From Nitrospirota bacterium (GTDB lineage Bacteria > Nitrospirota > Thermodesulfovibrionia > UBA6902), in NCBI GenBank assembly GCA_016222905.1, contig JACRPZ010000084.1, positions 1-44,900 of the forward strand: 44,900 nucleotides of DNA. The letters run 5' to 3'. Below, in pieces: positions 33,059-42,942 of the stretch. The stretch's first letter is position 1, and each line of letters begins with the position of its first letter. The translations under genes and the position numbers were made by a program. Below the pieces are notes generated by a model that was given only the letters and a program-made list of their open reading frames with translations, searched no databases and had not been told where the DNA came from.

Positions 33059-34795
33059 TTAGTCCAACCGGATGCCATCAAATTTCTTGATGCTTCTATG
33101 TATTGAAAAGGCTGTCACAAATATATTCACCAGAAGCAAAACTAAAATAACTCCCCCGATTATCAACCATGTCCTTTGAACGAATATGATCTTTTCAGAT
33201 TCCTTTAAAAAGTATAAATACACCGGAATGATTTCCAGCGCCAGGGTGAAGAGCACAAAAAGCACTGATGTAATCATGTAAGCTGTGTTACCTGTTTTGA
33301 CTTCCTCAATATCGCTTTTCTTGATAGCGCTCTTCAGATCGGAAATACTGAAATTAATTGAGATGCTTACCAGAGATAAGGAGAGCAACGCGGTTGAAAA
33401 AATTATCAGGGAAGTCAGGACCTTTTCAACATCTATGAAGAATGAGGAGAATATGGTCAATGCCTGCCCTAATAAAAATATCGGAATAAAGAGGAGAATA
33501 AATTTTGTCATTATATATTTTCTGGAGGTAATCGGAGAAGCCTTTAATATCCATAAAAAACTGCCTTCCGAAACTATTGCAGGATAAACAAGCTTTGAAG
33601 ACAACGAGGCCATTATAATCAGTATCAGGCCGAGATTGAAGAAGAGGACAAAGTATTTTATCTTTACGGCATACTCAACCCAGTTTAGCGGCAGCGATGC
33701 GATGCTGACAAGGTAGACTATGATCAGCGAAAAGAGTATCAGATGCTGATGAATATTTTTTATATCCCTTACCTGGTATAAGAAATCTTTTTTCAGAAGC
33801 GTCAGCCTCTGGATGTCTAAGGGTGACAGCAATTTTTGAACCAGTCGTGAATAAATAGTTTTATTTGCAAGTCTGCCGGCATCTAAAGGGTGTTCACGTT
33901 CCCTTTTTGAAATTATGCCTCCACCCTGCAAGAGGCTCCACCCTCTGTAATGATACTTTTTATATATCAAGATTAAGAAAATAACGGTTAGATAAGAAGA
34001 AAGAATCAGCAGCGCGGCGAAGATTAAGGTATTGTCATAATTTTTATTAAGAAAATTAAAGATAGCCTCACTTAGCCATCTGTTGGGAAAAAGTATGAAA
34101 GAGGGAGTCCTGAGTTCGATTAAAAAGAGTTTCAGATTTGCAAACAATTCAGGATTTACAAACCTCTCGGGCCTGTATATACGCAAGAGAGTAATTAAAA
34201 CCACCAATGTGGCTATCCCAGCGGAGAATAAAAATCTCTTTATCTTTTTAATATGAAAAATTCCGGAGAGCATTATGGTTATGCCAATGCCGACATTGAC
34301 GGGAATTGTTGAAAATAACATAAAAAGCGCAAGAGAATAAAAATAATATATAAGGCTTGCGTGAAACAAAACCCCAAGAGATACAAGAAGCGGTACGCCG
34401 AAGATTATAAGCATCCAAGATGTCTTCAGGTGCGTCTCAAGAAGCCTTGAAAAGAACAAGGATACCCTGTTCACTGGAGAAACGAGCAGTATCTCTAATT
34501 CATTTGACTGGTAAAACCTGTCAAGCGACATTATAAATCCGTTGATGATCTGACTGAAAAAGATAATCATGAAGACAACGGAATAACCCTTAACAAGCAG
34601 AACATTAAAGACCTCCGGAGACATCTTCTGCAGTTTGATCATACCTTCATTCAAGAGTTGTGTAATAAGAAAAATAAATAGAACGCTTGAAAAAAGATAA
34701 AAGAATATCTTTCTATAAAATGACCTGTTGAAACTGAGCAGGTCATTCTTGATTGACCAGAAGAGAGGGGACAAAAGTATTAATAATTCTTTCAT
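33059..34795 (-). CDS. ABC-2-type exporter permease, large
   Basis: This 578-residue protein has about twelve hydrophobic segments and no recognised soluble domain. The topology suggests two six-helix halves joined by a cytoplasmic loop near residues 285-345 (GGGIISKREREHPLDAGR). It resembles large ABC-2 family permeases that work with ABC-2-type ATPases. It lies 12 bases after the ATPase gene on the same strand. With the transglutaminase-fold gene upstream, it forms a three-gene operon. Substrate unknown. Confidence 0.75.
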   Translation of the reverse strand: MKELLILLSPLFWSIKNDLLSFNRSFYRKIFFYLFSSVLFIFLITQLLNEGMIKLQKMSPEVFNVLLVKGYSVVFMIIFFSQIINGFIMSLDRFYQSNELEILLVSPVNRVSLFFSRLLETHLKTSWMLIIFGVPLLVSLGVLFHASLIYYFYSLALFMLFSTIPVNVGIGITIMLSGIFHIKKIKRFLFSAGIATLVVLITLLRIYRPERFVNPELFANLKLFLIELRTPSFILFPNRWLSEAIFNFLNKNYDNTLIFAALLILSSYLTVIFLILIYKKYHYRGWSLLQGGGIISKREREHPLDAGRLANKTIYSRLVQKLLSPLDIQRLTLLKKDFLYQVRDIKNIHQHLILFSLIIVYLVSIASLPLNWVEYAVKIKYFVLFFNLGLILIIMASLSSKLVYPAIVSEGSFLWILKASPITSRKYIMTKFILLFIPIFLLGQALTIFSSFFIDVEKVLTSLIIFSTALLSLSLVSISINFSISDLKSAIKKSDIEEVKTGNTAYMITSVLFVLFTLALEIIPVYLYFLKESEKIIFVQRTWLIIGGVILVLLLVNIFVTAFSIHRSIKKFDGIRLD

Positions 34796-34807
34796 AGTGA
34801 TTAAATT

Positions 34808-35539
34808 TTATCTGTCATAATGTGAAGTAAGCCTGAGGAAGATATCTTCAAGCGTCTTATCTTCAGATTTTGCATAATGTTTCAAGTCATCGTTGCTGCC
34901 ATGGGCAGCTACCGAACCTTTATTTAAAATCGCGATCTTGTCGCATATCTCTTCTGCAAGGGCTATGATATGCGTAGAGAGAAGTATCGTCATACCTTCA
35001 TCTCTGGATTTAAATAAAATGTCCTTCAATAACCTTACGCCTTTGGGGTCAAGCCCGTTGTGCGGTTCGTCCAGAATCAAGACCTTAGGTCTTCTCATAA
35101 AAGAAGAGGTTAACACCAGCCTCTGTCTCATGCCATGCGAAAAATTTCCGATTATTCCGTCTCTCCAGTTGTAAAGCTCAAAGGTCTTCAAATACTCTTC
35201 CGCATTCTTTCTAAAGAGATCATTATCCAGATTGTAAAGTCCGCTTATGAAGGAGAGATATTCCCACGCGGTCAATTTATCAAAAATATTGCTCTTTTCA
35301 GGAACGTATGCCAGCATCATCTTTGCGTTAATCGGATCCTGGCTAATATCATAGCCGCCAATCCTGATAACTCCGGCGTCCTGTTTTATGAGGCCGACCA
35401 TCATCTTTATTGTTGTTGATTTTCCAGCTCCGTTCGGTCCAAGCAGTCCGTATATCTCTGATTCACCAACCTCAAGAGATAGATTGTTAACAGCAAGGAG
35501 TTCCCCGTATCTCTTTGTGCAATCTTTTATCTCAATCAT
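34808..35539 (-). CDS. ABC-2-type transporter ATP-binding protein
   Basis: This 243-residue ATPase has Walker A GLLGPNGAGKSTTIKMM, Q-loop YVPEKSNIFDKLTAWEYL, signature FSHGMRQRL (a variant of LSGGQ), Walker B KVLILDEPHNGLDP and H-loop STHI. This profile fits exporter ATPases of the CcmA/YadG/NatA group that pair with separate ABC-2 permeases. It overlaps the transglutaminase-fold gene as ATGA, so the three proteins of this operon are probably made together. Confidence 0.92.
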   Translation of the reverse strand: MIEIKDCTKRYGELLAVNNLSLEVGESEIYGLLGPNGAGKSTTIKMMVGLIKQDAGVIRIGGYDISQDPINAKMMLAYVPEKSNIFDKLTAWEYLSFISGLYNLDNDLFRKNAEEYLKTFELYNWRDGIIGNFSHGMRQRLVLTSSFMRRPKVLILDEPHNGLDPKGVRLLKDILFKSRDEGMTILLSTHIIALAEEICDKIAILNKGSVAAHGSNDDLKHYAKSEDKTLEDIFLRLTSHYDR

Positions 35540-36993
35540 GACGCCTCCAGAACCTCAATTTCAATCTTTTTTAAATCATTTATTATAGAAACAATATCTT
35601 CCAATGTCCCTTCTTTTAGCGGTATATGTGTCGCATCTGCCGGAAACTGCTCCAGGCTCGGGTCTGCAGGGATCCATCTGTCAAGCCAGACCTCAGGCCA
35701 GACATGAAAATAAAAGTAGCCGTTTCTGTATACAATTCCTCCTATCAGGCGTGTCGGAAGACCGGCTGTGCGTGCATAGGTGGCAAACATTATGCTTCTT
35801 TCAATATAATCTCCATAGCGATATTTTTGTATCTCCGTGGAATTTCGCAGAACAAATTCGGGCATTGTCCTGATCAGTCCATATAAGTAACTGTTCAGGT
35901 ACTCTGCAAAACTGAATCCATCATACTTGTGAAGTTTGGCATATAAGCGCCCTGTGTATGCTAATGGCTCGTAATCAGTAAGAACCCATCTGTCAGGGCT
36001 CAGATATTCATTAAAGTCCTTTTCCTTATAGGGGAAAATATATTTCTTCTTCTTCAACTCTTCTACCGCTTCTCTCCTTATAATAAGGGTATCCCCCTTG
36101 AGCTTAGCAAGGGTCTTTTCGTAAAGTTTAGATTGGAAGTTGTAGTCTTTTATCTTCACTCTTAGAAGATTTAAGTCTTCTGGATTAGCAATTAATTTAT
36201 TTGATTTGAGAACCGGCAGTGATGTATAGTCTAAAAACACCCTGTCATCAGACTCTTTCGCAATACTCTCAAGCTCGGAATAAAATGTAGTCCCTGAAGG
36301 GTATTCTTTTTTTATAAGAGCTCCTTGTTCATTGATCCATAAGATTGTGTCACCTGCCCTGAATTTATACAAATTAAAAACATTTGTACCTATTTTCACA
36401 GGCCTGATTTCTTCCAGTACAACCTTAACATCATTAATAGAGAGATTTGCAAGGTCTAACATTAAGACCTTAAAAGGGCTCCCGGGCACAGGCATGTTTT
36501 GATTCAGCAATGGGATAAGAGTTAGAAAATGGTAGAAACTCTTTTTGTTAATCTCGATCTTATGCGTTTTCCTGTGTTTCGCAGATTCAAGAATGAAAAT
36601 TATAGCATCATCTTCAAAACTACCGCTTGCCCTAATGCCTTCCTCTCCTTTGAAAACTGATGAGTAGTCAGCTGATCTAATTTTATAATCATTATCCGTA
36701 AGCAGTCTGACCTCTTCTGTGAGCAGAGTTTCTTTGCCGTTTTTAAAAACTTTCAACTCTTTATTCTCAGTGATAATTATCTCATCCCCTGCTTTTTCAA
36801 AGGTGGTAACAGCAAAACCAAGTTTATTTGTTCCATTATAAATATCATACCAATCGCTCGTTTTACTAAAGGCTTCCTCTATAATCTCCTTTTTCTCCAA
36901 AGGAACTCCAGTGTAATTCTTATATAAAAGGAGAGAGATCAGTGCAAGCCACAGGCAGAAAACAACTGCATTTATTATTTTTATTGTTTTCAC
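35536..36993 (-). CDS. Transglutaminase-fold protein lacking the catalytic Cys
   Basis: This 485-residue protein has one N-terminal transmembrane helix (about residues 6-25), a large beta-rich periplasmic region (about 30-270), and a C-terminal transglutaminase-like core. The core reads YGDYIERSIMFATYARTAG, then LPTRLIGGIVYRNGYFYF, HVWPEVW and WIPADPS. In active relatives the first segment is GDCxE. Here the Cys position is Tyr396 (codon TAT, 35806-35808, one base from TGT), while His430 and Asp444 are kept. A non-enzymatic (binding or scaffold) role is likely. It is coupled to an ABC exporter by a four-base overlap, and its only membrane helix anchors it on the periplasmic side. Confidence 0.85.
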   Translation of the reverse strand: MKTIKIINAVVFCLWLALISLLLYKNYTGVPLEKKEIIEEAFSKTSDWYDIYNGTNKLGFAVTTFEKAGDEIIITENKELKVFKNGKETLLTEEVRLLTDNDYKIRSADYSSVFKGEEGIRASGSFEDDAIIFILESAKHRKTHKIEINKKSFYHFLTLIPLLNQNMPVPGSPFKVLMLDLANLSINDVKVVLEEIRPVKIGTNVFNLYKFRAGDTILWINEQGALIKKEYPSGTTFYSELESIAKESDDRVFLDYTSLPVLKSNKLIANPEDLNLLRVKIKDYNFQSKLYEKTLAKLKGDTLIIRREAVEELKKKKYIFPYKEKDFNEYLSPDRWVLTDYEPLAYTGRLYAKLHKYDGFSFAEYLNSYLYGLIRTMPEFVLRNSTEIQKYRYGDYIERSIMFATYARTAGLPTRLIGGIVYRNGYFYFHVWPEVWLDRWIPADPSLEQFPADATHIPLKEGTLEDIVSIINDLKKIEIEVLEAS

Positions 36994-37051
36994 GATAACC
37001 TATAATAAATATTTTTTTGCTGCTTCGCAAGGGGATATTTAGAGGCTGGGG

Positions 37052-38488
37052 TTAAAGAAAAAGTGCAATCTGCTCTGCCTTGTCTTCAGGCGTAAATGCC
37101 GGATAGTTATTATCAAAGCAGGCGGTGCAGTAATTTTCAGAGTCCGGAACCACTTTTTTCAATCCTTCAAGGCTCAAATAATTGAGGCTGTCAGACGTCA
37201 CATATTTTCTTATCTCATCAATGCTATGGGTTGCAGCTATGAGCTCCTTCCGGGTAGGGGTGTCAATGCCGTAGAAACACGGGCCTATTGTCGGCGGAGA
37301 GCTGATCGTAAGATGAACCTCTTTTGCCCCTCCGACCTCCCTCAGCATCTTGACGATCTTTTTGCTTGTTGTTCCCCTGACAATGGAATCATCAACCACG
37401 ATTATCTTCTTGCCTTCAAGAAGTTTTCTTACAGGGTTCAGCTTAAGCTTCACTCCGAAGTGCCTAATCGCCCCCTGAGGCTCGATAAAGGTCCTGCCGA
37501 CATAATGACTCCTGACTAAACCGAAATCAAACGGTATCCCGCTCTCTTCAGCATATCCGATAGCCGCCGGCACTCCCGAATCAGGCACGGGTATTACAAG
37601 GTCAGCCTTTATAGGATGCTCTCTTGCAAGCTGACGTCCGAATTCTTTTCTAATGCCGTTAACGTTCTGGTTGCCGAAGATGTAACTGTCAGGCCTTGCG
37701 AAGTAGACGAATTCAAATATGCACGAGGCCCTCCTGTGAGCACAAAGCGGCTTGAGAGACTTCATGCCTTTTTGATTTATTATGACCATCTCCCCGGGCT
37801 CAACATCGCGCAAATATTGGGCATTTATAAGATCAAACGCGCATGTCTCAGAGGCAAAGACGTAAGCGCCGTCAAGCTTTCCGATACTCAAGGGCCTGAA
37901 TCCATAAGGGTCTCTTATCGCAATAATCTCGCTTTCGGTCATTATAAGGAGGCTGAAGGCTCCGTTGAGTCTGCCCATCGCATCTATAATCCGCTCGTAA
38001 AGACCGTCGCCTTTGGAATTTGCTATCAGGTGAACTATGACCTCACTGTCGGAGGTTGACTGGAATATTGCGCCGTCAGCCTCCAGTTCGCTTCTTACTT
38101 CAAGGGCATTTACAAGATTGCCGTTATGAGCTATAGCAAGAGAGCCTAATGAGAAGTTTACTGTTATGGGCTGAACATTCTTAAGTACGCTTGAGCCTGC
38201 GGTTGAGTAACGGTTGTGACCGATTGCAATGTCGCCCGGAAGGCGTTTTAATCTCTTTTCGGAAAAGACATCCGCAACAAGCCCAATAGATTTTTCTACA
38301 TACAACTGCCTTCTGTCTGAAGAGCAGATGCCCGCCCCTTCCTGCCCCCTGTGCTGAAGCGCGTGGAGCCCAAGATAAGCCATGTTTGCCGCCTCAGGGT
38401 GGCCGAAGATGCCGAAAACCCCGCATTCGTCGTGGAACTTGTCCGGGGAAAATGATGAATTGTGAATGTTCTTTTTCTTGTTGCTCAA
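37052..38488 (-). CDS. purF: Amidophosphoribosyltransferase PurF (Fe-S type)
   Basis: This 478-residue enzyme makes phosphoribosylamine from PRPP and glutamine, the first step of purine synthesis. A propeptide (about 21 residues) precedes the nucleophile in DECGVFGIFG. LHALQHRGQEGAGI and IAIGHNRYSTAG mark the glutaminase domain, and KKIIVVDDSIVRGTTSKK the PRPP site. Conserved Cys in ASCIFEFVYFARPDS, GPCFYGIDTP and the C-terminal YCTACF match the 4Fe-4S-bearing Bacillus-type PurF. The start is TTG at 38488; no ATG precedes the catalytic Cys. It is downstream of purL on the same strand, 115 bases away. Confidence 0.95.
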   Translation of the reverse strand: MSNKKKNIHNSSFSPDKFHDECGVFGIFGHPEAANMAYLGLHALQHRGQEGAGICSSDRRQLYVEKSIGLVADVFSEKRLKRLPGDIAIGHNRYSTAGSSVLKNVQPITVNFSLGSLAIAHNGNLVNALEVRSELEADGAIFQSTSDSEVIVHLIANSKGDGLYERIIDAMGRLNGAFSLLIMTESEIIAIRDPYGFRPLSIGKLDGAYVFASETCAFDLINAQYLRDVEPGEMVIINQKGMKSLKPLCAHRRASCIFEFVYFARPDSYIFGNQNVNGIRKEFGRQLAREHPIKADLVIPVPDSGVPAAIGYAEESGIPFDFGLVRSHYVGRTFIEPQGAIRHFGVKLKLNPVRKLLEGKKIIVVDDSIVRGTTSKKIVKMLREVGGAKEVHLTISSPPTIGPCFYGIDTPTRKELIAATHSIDEIRKYVTSDSLNYLSLEGLKKVVPDSENYCTACFDNNYPAFTPEDKAEQIALFL

Positions 38489-38547
38489 TTTTTTCCGGCA
38501 GAAATCAGGATATTTACGTTTTTAGTATAACATTTCATAATAACTAA

Positions 38548-38603
38548 AAGGACTGGGGTTATAAGTAATGGGTAATGGGTCAAATTCTCTTACCTCTTAC
38601 CCA
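38548..38603. repeat. Inverted GTAATGGGT repeat between purL and purF
   Basis: ATAAGTAATGGGTAATGGGT is followed by the roughly complementary TTACCTCTTACCCATCACC, giving a hairpin in the purL-purF gap. It may dampen transcription from purL into purF or be one more inert dispersed repeat. Confidence 0.5.
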
Positions 38604-41600
38604 TCACCTGTTTTCACACCATTCCCTTGCATTCTGGAATATCTTCAACCATGGGGAAACCGCCAGATTCTTTCTCCATTCCTCAGGCATCCAGCCCCAC
38701 TGCCATTTGAGGAACGTCCTCTCAGGATGAGGCATCACTGCCAGATGCCTGCCGTCAGTAGAGGAAAGTGCTGCAATTCCGCATGCTGAGCCGTTCGGGT
38801 TAAATGGATACCTTGTGGTAATCTCATGATTGTCATCTACATAGCGAATCGGCGCCATGCCTTTTTTTTCTACCTCTCTAAGGATCTCCTCATCAGGGAA
38901 ATGAGCCCTTCCTTCGCCATGCGCAACCCATATGCCAAGCACAGAGCCCTCCATCCCTTTAAGCAGAACTGCATTGCTCTGAAGTATCTTCACTGTCGAA
39001 AAACGAGACTCAAACCGTCCTGAAATGTTATGGATAAACCTCGGCTGCTTTTTATCATCAATTCCCTGTTTTGGGATCCATCCAAGGAGCGCCATGAGCT
39101 GACAGCCGTTGCATACCCCAAGGCTGAACGTATCCTGTCTGTTATAGAAATCCTGGAATTCTTCCTGGACTTTTTTATTGAACTTTATAACACCAGCCCA
39201 TCCCTTTGCAGAGTCAAGAACATCAGCGTAACTGAATCCACCCACAAATGCGATACCCCTGAAATCAGCAAGCGTTATATTATCCTCAAGGAGATCGGTC
39301 ATCGTCACATCCCATACCTCAAAACCCGCCTGATAAAATGCCGAAGCCATCTCCCTGTCGCTGTTGCTGCCCTCCTCACGTATGACGGCAACTTTTGGTT
39401 TGACTGCTCTTTCAAGCAGAGCAGCCGGGGTCACGGCAGGTTCAAAACTTAAAATATAATCAGGTCCTTTTCTGTCAAGATTATTCTTTCGCTCCTCTTC
39501 AGCGCACACGGAATTCATCTGAAGCTTCTCTAACTGATAACTCGTCTCTTCCCATATTTCCCTTAGATAGATCATCTCTTCATCGAGCAGAGTTATGAGT
39601 TCCGAGTTGTGAGTTTTGGTAGTTATCCTTATCCTTTTTTCTTGCAATGTCCTACCGATTACTTGATAAGGCACAGAAGATTTTTCAAGAATTGATATTA
39701 TCTCATTTTCCCTGTCCGGGAGATATTCCATCACAAGCCCTAATTCTTCAGAGAACAAGAATGCTATAGCCGCATTATTGACTCCTGACTCTGAACTCTG
39801 AACTCCTAACTCTACATCCATCCCACAGTTGCCTGCAAATGCCATCTCAAGAAGCGTTGTTATTAAGCCGCCGTCGCTTCTGTCATGACCGGAGAGGACC
39901 ATATCTTTCTCAATTAATTCCTGTATTGCATTAAATGCGCGTTTTAATAATTTCGGGTCTTCAACATCGGGAGCTTCATTTCCAATCTGATTGAAGACCT
40001 GTGCCAGCGCTGTTCCGCCAAGACGGTTCTTGCCGTTCCCCAAATCAATATAAATCAGCCTGCTCTGTCCCGGCTTCTTTATATTAGGCGTGATCACCTT
40101 TGTAATATCAGGGCATGGTGCATATGCTGAGATAACCAGCGTGCCCGGCGCTTTTACTGTTTCAGTATTGCCTGAAGAATCCCTCACCTGCGCAGCCATT
40201 GATAGGCTGTCCTTTCCACCGTCAATAGCTATGCCGAGCTTTGTCATAATATCGCTCACAGCCACTGCCGCATCATAGAGCCTTGCGCCTTCGCCGGGAA
40301 GTTTTGCAGCCCACATCCAGTTGCCTGAACACTTTATATCCTCCAATGCGCTTATCTTTGCCCAAACAATATTGGTCAGCGCTTCTCCCACGCACATCCT
40401 TGCCATGGATGCAGGGTTTAAGAGCCCCTTTACCGGCTGCTCTCCGATGGATATGGCTGAACCTGTCAGGCCGAAATGGCTCTGGGCAATAACAGCAATA
40501 TCCGATACAGTAAGCTGCAAAGGCCCGGCGCATTGCTGTCTCGCTATCAGTCCTGTAACGCTTCTGTCCACCTTGTTTGTGAGGAACCGCTTAGAGCCAA
40601 CTGAAAGCAGTCTCAACACCCTTTCAAGAGCCTCTTTGACCGTAACAATATCGACGTTCAGCTTCGATAATGTTACGGGGATGCGGTTAAGGTGAAATGT
40701 CTTCTGTGGCATATCCCCAAGTATCTTTTTAAGATCAAGATTCACAGGTGTGCTTCCGTCTGTTTCGTCATGAAGAATTGCATATCCGTCGCCTGTTATT
40801 CGTCCGATAACAGCATAAGGAACCTTCTCTCTTAAGCACATCTGCTGAAAGATGCCTATCTCTTCAGGTTTAATGAGCAGAGCGTTCTGCTCCTGATATT
40901 CAGCTCCCCAAATCTCAAGGACTGAGAGGGTTGCATCTCCAAGTTGTATATTTCTCACCTCTATCTTTGCTCCGGCAGGGTAGATTATCTCTTTTACAAC
41001 ATTGCAGTTGCCGCCTGCGCCCTGATCATGTATGCTCACGACCGGATTCTTGTCGCCGATCTCAACACAGGCGCGCATGACCCGGTTCATCTTCTGCTCC
41101 ATCTCCGCATCCCCGCGCTGAACAGCGTTGAAATCGAGTTCCGCGATATTCTCTCCCTGTATCATGCTGGATGCAGCGCCTCCGCCGATGCCGATCCTGT
41201 ATGCAGGCCCGCCTATCTTTACTACAAGCATTCCTCTTTCCGGCTCACCCTTTTCAGTGTGCCTCGAGTCCATCTGTCCTATACCTGCGGTAAACATTAT
41301 CGGTTTTATCCACTCAATGCGTTCTTTATCAGGCAGCCTCATGCCAAAGGAACGCGTAAATCCCTGTATAACAGGCTCGCCGAATTTATTGCCGTAGTCT
41401 GATGCGCCGTTGCTTGCCTGGATCTCTATCTCCAGAGGGGACGCAAGGTTTGCCGGATAACTGAATGATCTGTCTTCCCACGGCAGTTCGTATCCGGGGA
41501 TCAAAAGGTTGCCTACACAATAAGCGGCTGTACCTGCAATGACCAGCCCCCCCCTGCCTGTTGCCTGCACATCCCTTATCCTTCCGCCTGTGCCGGTCTC

Positions 41601-42608
41601 AGCGCCCGGAAAAGGCGCGACACCGCTCGGGAAATTGTGGGTCTCAGCGGTAAATATCAGGTTGTAATTCAGGCTCTGCTTCTTGAACGGAGAAGGCTGG
41701 ACAGGTTTTTCGGGGATTATGGTTTGAATGTCATATCCCATTATCGCGCTTGAGTTGTCCCTGAACGCGATAACGCTGTTCCCCTTGTTAAGGTTAAGAG
41801 GCTGCTTTATCATCTCTATAAGGTTATGCGGCATTTCTTCTCCGTCAATTATCAGCTTCCCCCTGAAGAACCAGTGCCTTGAGTGCTCGCTGTTTGACTG
41901 GCTCAGGTCAAAGCACTCCACATTGGTTGGATTTCTGCCGATATCATTGACAAAGAGGTTGTAGTAATAATCAATATCCCAATCATCAAGCCCAAGTCCC
42001 ATCTCGCGGTTTATCTTCTCAAGCGCGGGCTTGCCCTCCTCTTTCATGGGTATCTCATAAACAGGCTCAGGCTTAACGCCTGATTCAAAACTCCGCAGCG
42101 GCTCAGGATAAGGGCATTCGGTCATCCGGTCATAAAAGAATGATGAGTGAATGGTTATTAGTGATTCGTAGAAATCTGTTAATTTATCAATGCTGCATGC
42201 CGATCCTTCTCTGAATATGAACTTATATCTTCGGGAGCGTTCAATGCGGGTAATATTGCGAAGCCCGCATGAATGACAGACTGAAACGGCATTTGTCGAC
42301 CACGCGGTTGTAAAGTTCATACGGGGGCCGACTTCCAAAACAACCCACTGACCCCCCTCGGTAAAAGGTGAATTATTGGGTAAAAAACTATAATCTGAAA
42401 AATTCTCGGGTTCAAATGTCTCTGAAAGGAGCCAACGGAGGGTCTCCGTCTCTTTAGGGGAAATCCCTTCAGGCGCCTCTATATTGAAGCAGTGCTCGGT
42501 GATTATATCTTCAATCTCTGAAGACACGACCTGCCGCACAACAGATAAGAGGGCATTCTTCTTTGCATCTGAAAAAGCGGGTGTTCTGTATAAGTGTATC
42601 AATCTCAT
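38604..42608 (-). CDS. purL: Phosphoribosylformylglycinamidine synthase, single-chain PurL
   Basis: About 1334 residues, the large E. coli/eukaryote type (E. coli 1295). It converts FGAR to FGAM. N-terminal linker domain; two PurM-like synthase halves (ETHNFPSGVAPFPGAETGTGGRIRD and DGGKDSLSM); C-terminal class I glutaminase with Cys in FSLGVCNGCQLMALLG and His/Glu in MPHPERTF. I chose the ATG at 42608 (MRLIHLYRTPAFSD) because GGAGAG lies seven bases upstream and it matches the family start; an in-frame start at 42641 is unnecessary. Extra length comes partly from low-complexity GAGTT-type repeats read in frame (39590-39617 and 39781-39812). Large PurL does not need PurS or PurQ. Confidence 0.96.
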   Translation of the reverse strand: MRLIHLYRTPAFSDAKKNALLSVVRQVVSSEIEDIITEHCFNIEAPEGISPKETETLRWLLSETFEPENFSDYSFLPNNSPFTEGGQWVVLEVGPRMNFTTAWSTNAVSVCHSCGLRNITRIERSRRYKFIFREGSACSIDKLTDFYESLITIHSSFFYDRMTECPYPEPLRSFESGVKPEPVYEIPMKEEGKPALEKINREMGLGLDDWDIDYYYNLFVNDIGRNPTNVECFDLSQSNSEHSRHWFFRGKLIIDGEEMPHNLIEMIKQPLNLNKGNSVIAFRDNSSAIMGYDIQTIIPEKPVQPSPFKKQSLNYNLIFTAETHNFPSGVAPFPGAETGTGGRIRDVQATGRGGLVIAGTAAYCVGNLLIPGYELPWEDRSFSYPANLASPLEIEIQASNGASDYGNKFGEPVIQGFTRSFGMRLPDKERIEWIKPIMFTAGIGQMDSRHTEKGEPERGMLVVKIGGPAYRIGIGGGAASSMIQGENIAELDFNAVQRGDAEMEQKMNRVMRACVEIGDKNPVVSIHDQGAGGNCNVVKEIIYPAGAKIEVRNIQLGDATLSVLEIWGAEYQEQNALLIKPEEIGIFQQMCLREKVPYAVIGRITGDGYAILHDETDGSTPVNLDLKKILGDMPQKTFHLNRIPVTLSKLNVDIVTVKEALERVLRLLSVGSKRFLTNKVDRSVTGLIARQQCAGPLQLTVSDIAVIAQSHFGLTGSAISIGEQPVKGLLNPASMARMCVGEALTNIVWAKISALEDIKCSGNWMWAAKLPGEGARLYDAAVAVSDIMTKLGIAIDGGKDSLSMAAQVRDSSGNTETVKAPGTLVISAYAPCPDITKVITPNIKKPGQSRLIYIDLGNGKNRLGGTALAQVFNQIGNEAPDVEDPKLLKRAFNAIQELIEKDMVLSGHDRSDGGLITTLLEMAFAGNCGMDVELGVQSSESGVNNAAIAFLFSEELGLVMEYLPDRENEIISILEKSSVPYQVIGRTLQEKRIRITTKTHNSELITLLDEEMIYLREIWEETSYQLEKLQMNSVCAEEERKNNLDRKGPDYILSFEPAVTPAALLERAVKPKVAVIREEGSNSDREMASAFYQAGFEVWDVTMTDLLEDNITLADFRGIAFVGGFSYADVLDSAKGWAGVIKFNKKVQEEFQDFYNRQDTFSLGVCNGCQLMALLGWIPKQGIDDKKQPRFIHNISGRFESRFSTVKILQSNAVLLKGMEGSVLGIWVAHGEGRAHFPDEEILREVEKKGMAPIRYVDDNHEITTRYPFNPNGSACGIAALSSTDGRHLAVMPHPERTFLKWQWGWMPEEWRKNLAVSPWLKIFQNAREWCENR
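39590..39617. repeat. GAGTT-type repeat embedded in purL (1)
   Basis: GAGTTATGAGTTCCGAGTT followed by GTGAGTTTT encodes the KTHNSELITLL stretch of PurL, which has no counterpart of similar sequence in E. coli PurL. It is like the GAGTT/AACTC repeats found in intergenic DNA of many genomes. Confidence 0.5.
39781..39812. repeat. GAGTT-type repeat embedded in purL (2)
   Basis: ACTCCTGACTCTGAACTCTG followed by AACTCCTAACTC is a tandem low-complexity run that PurL reads as ELGVQSSESGVN on the minus strand. It is the same repeat type as at 39590-39617. Confidence 0.55.
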
Positions 42609-42645
42609 CTGAATTCTCTCCGGCAAGGTAATGTAAGGCAAGACT

Positions 42646-42674
42646 ATTTTAGCATTTTAAGGATACTCTGTCAT
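42646..42674 (-). promoter_or_regulatory. Sigma70-type promoter of purL
   Basis: On the minus strand ATGACA (42674-42669) and TAAAAT (42651-42646) are separated by exactly 17 bases. Transcription would start near 42640, about 30 bases before the purL ATG. Confidence 0.65.
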
Positions 42675-42942
42675 TTTGAAGAATACGGCTGGAACGAGCG
42701 AGCAGAAAAAATCAGTTTGTCAAGTTGTTCCATATACCATACTATAGTTTTTGTGATTATTCCCCCGACCTATTCAAAAAACCGGATGTGCGTTATTTTC
42801 ATCAGCCTTGTGGTGAATTTACTAATATTTAAATATTAGCGTGAGAATTCTAACTTATATAAAGCAGGGAATTATATTCAAAAGTCCTTGTTAATATTAC
42901 AAAAAATGACACAACATATCATTATATATCTCTGACCGTATT

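Noticed and set aside
38489-38603. Purine riboswitch or PurR box upstream of purF
   Set aside because: The gap holds only an inverted GTAATGGGT repeat; no aptamer core or operator was seen.
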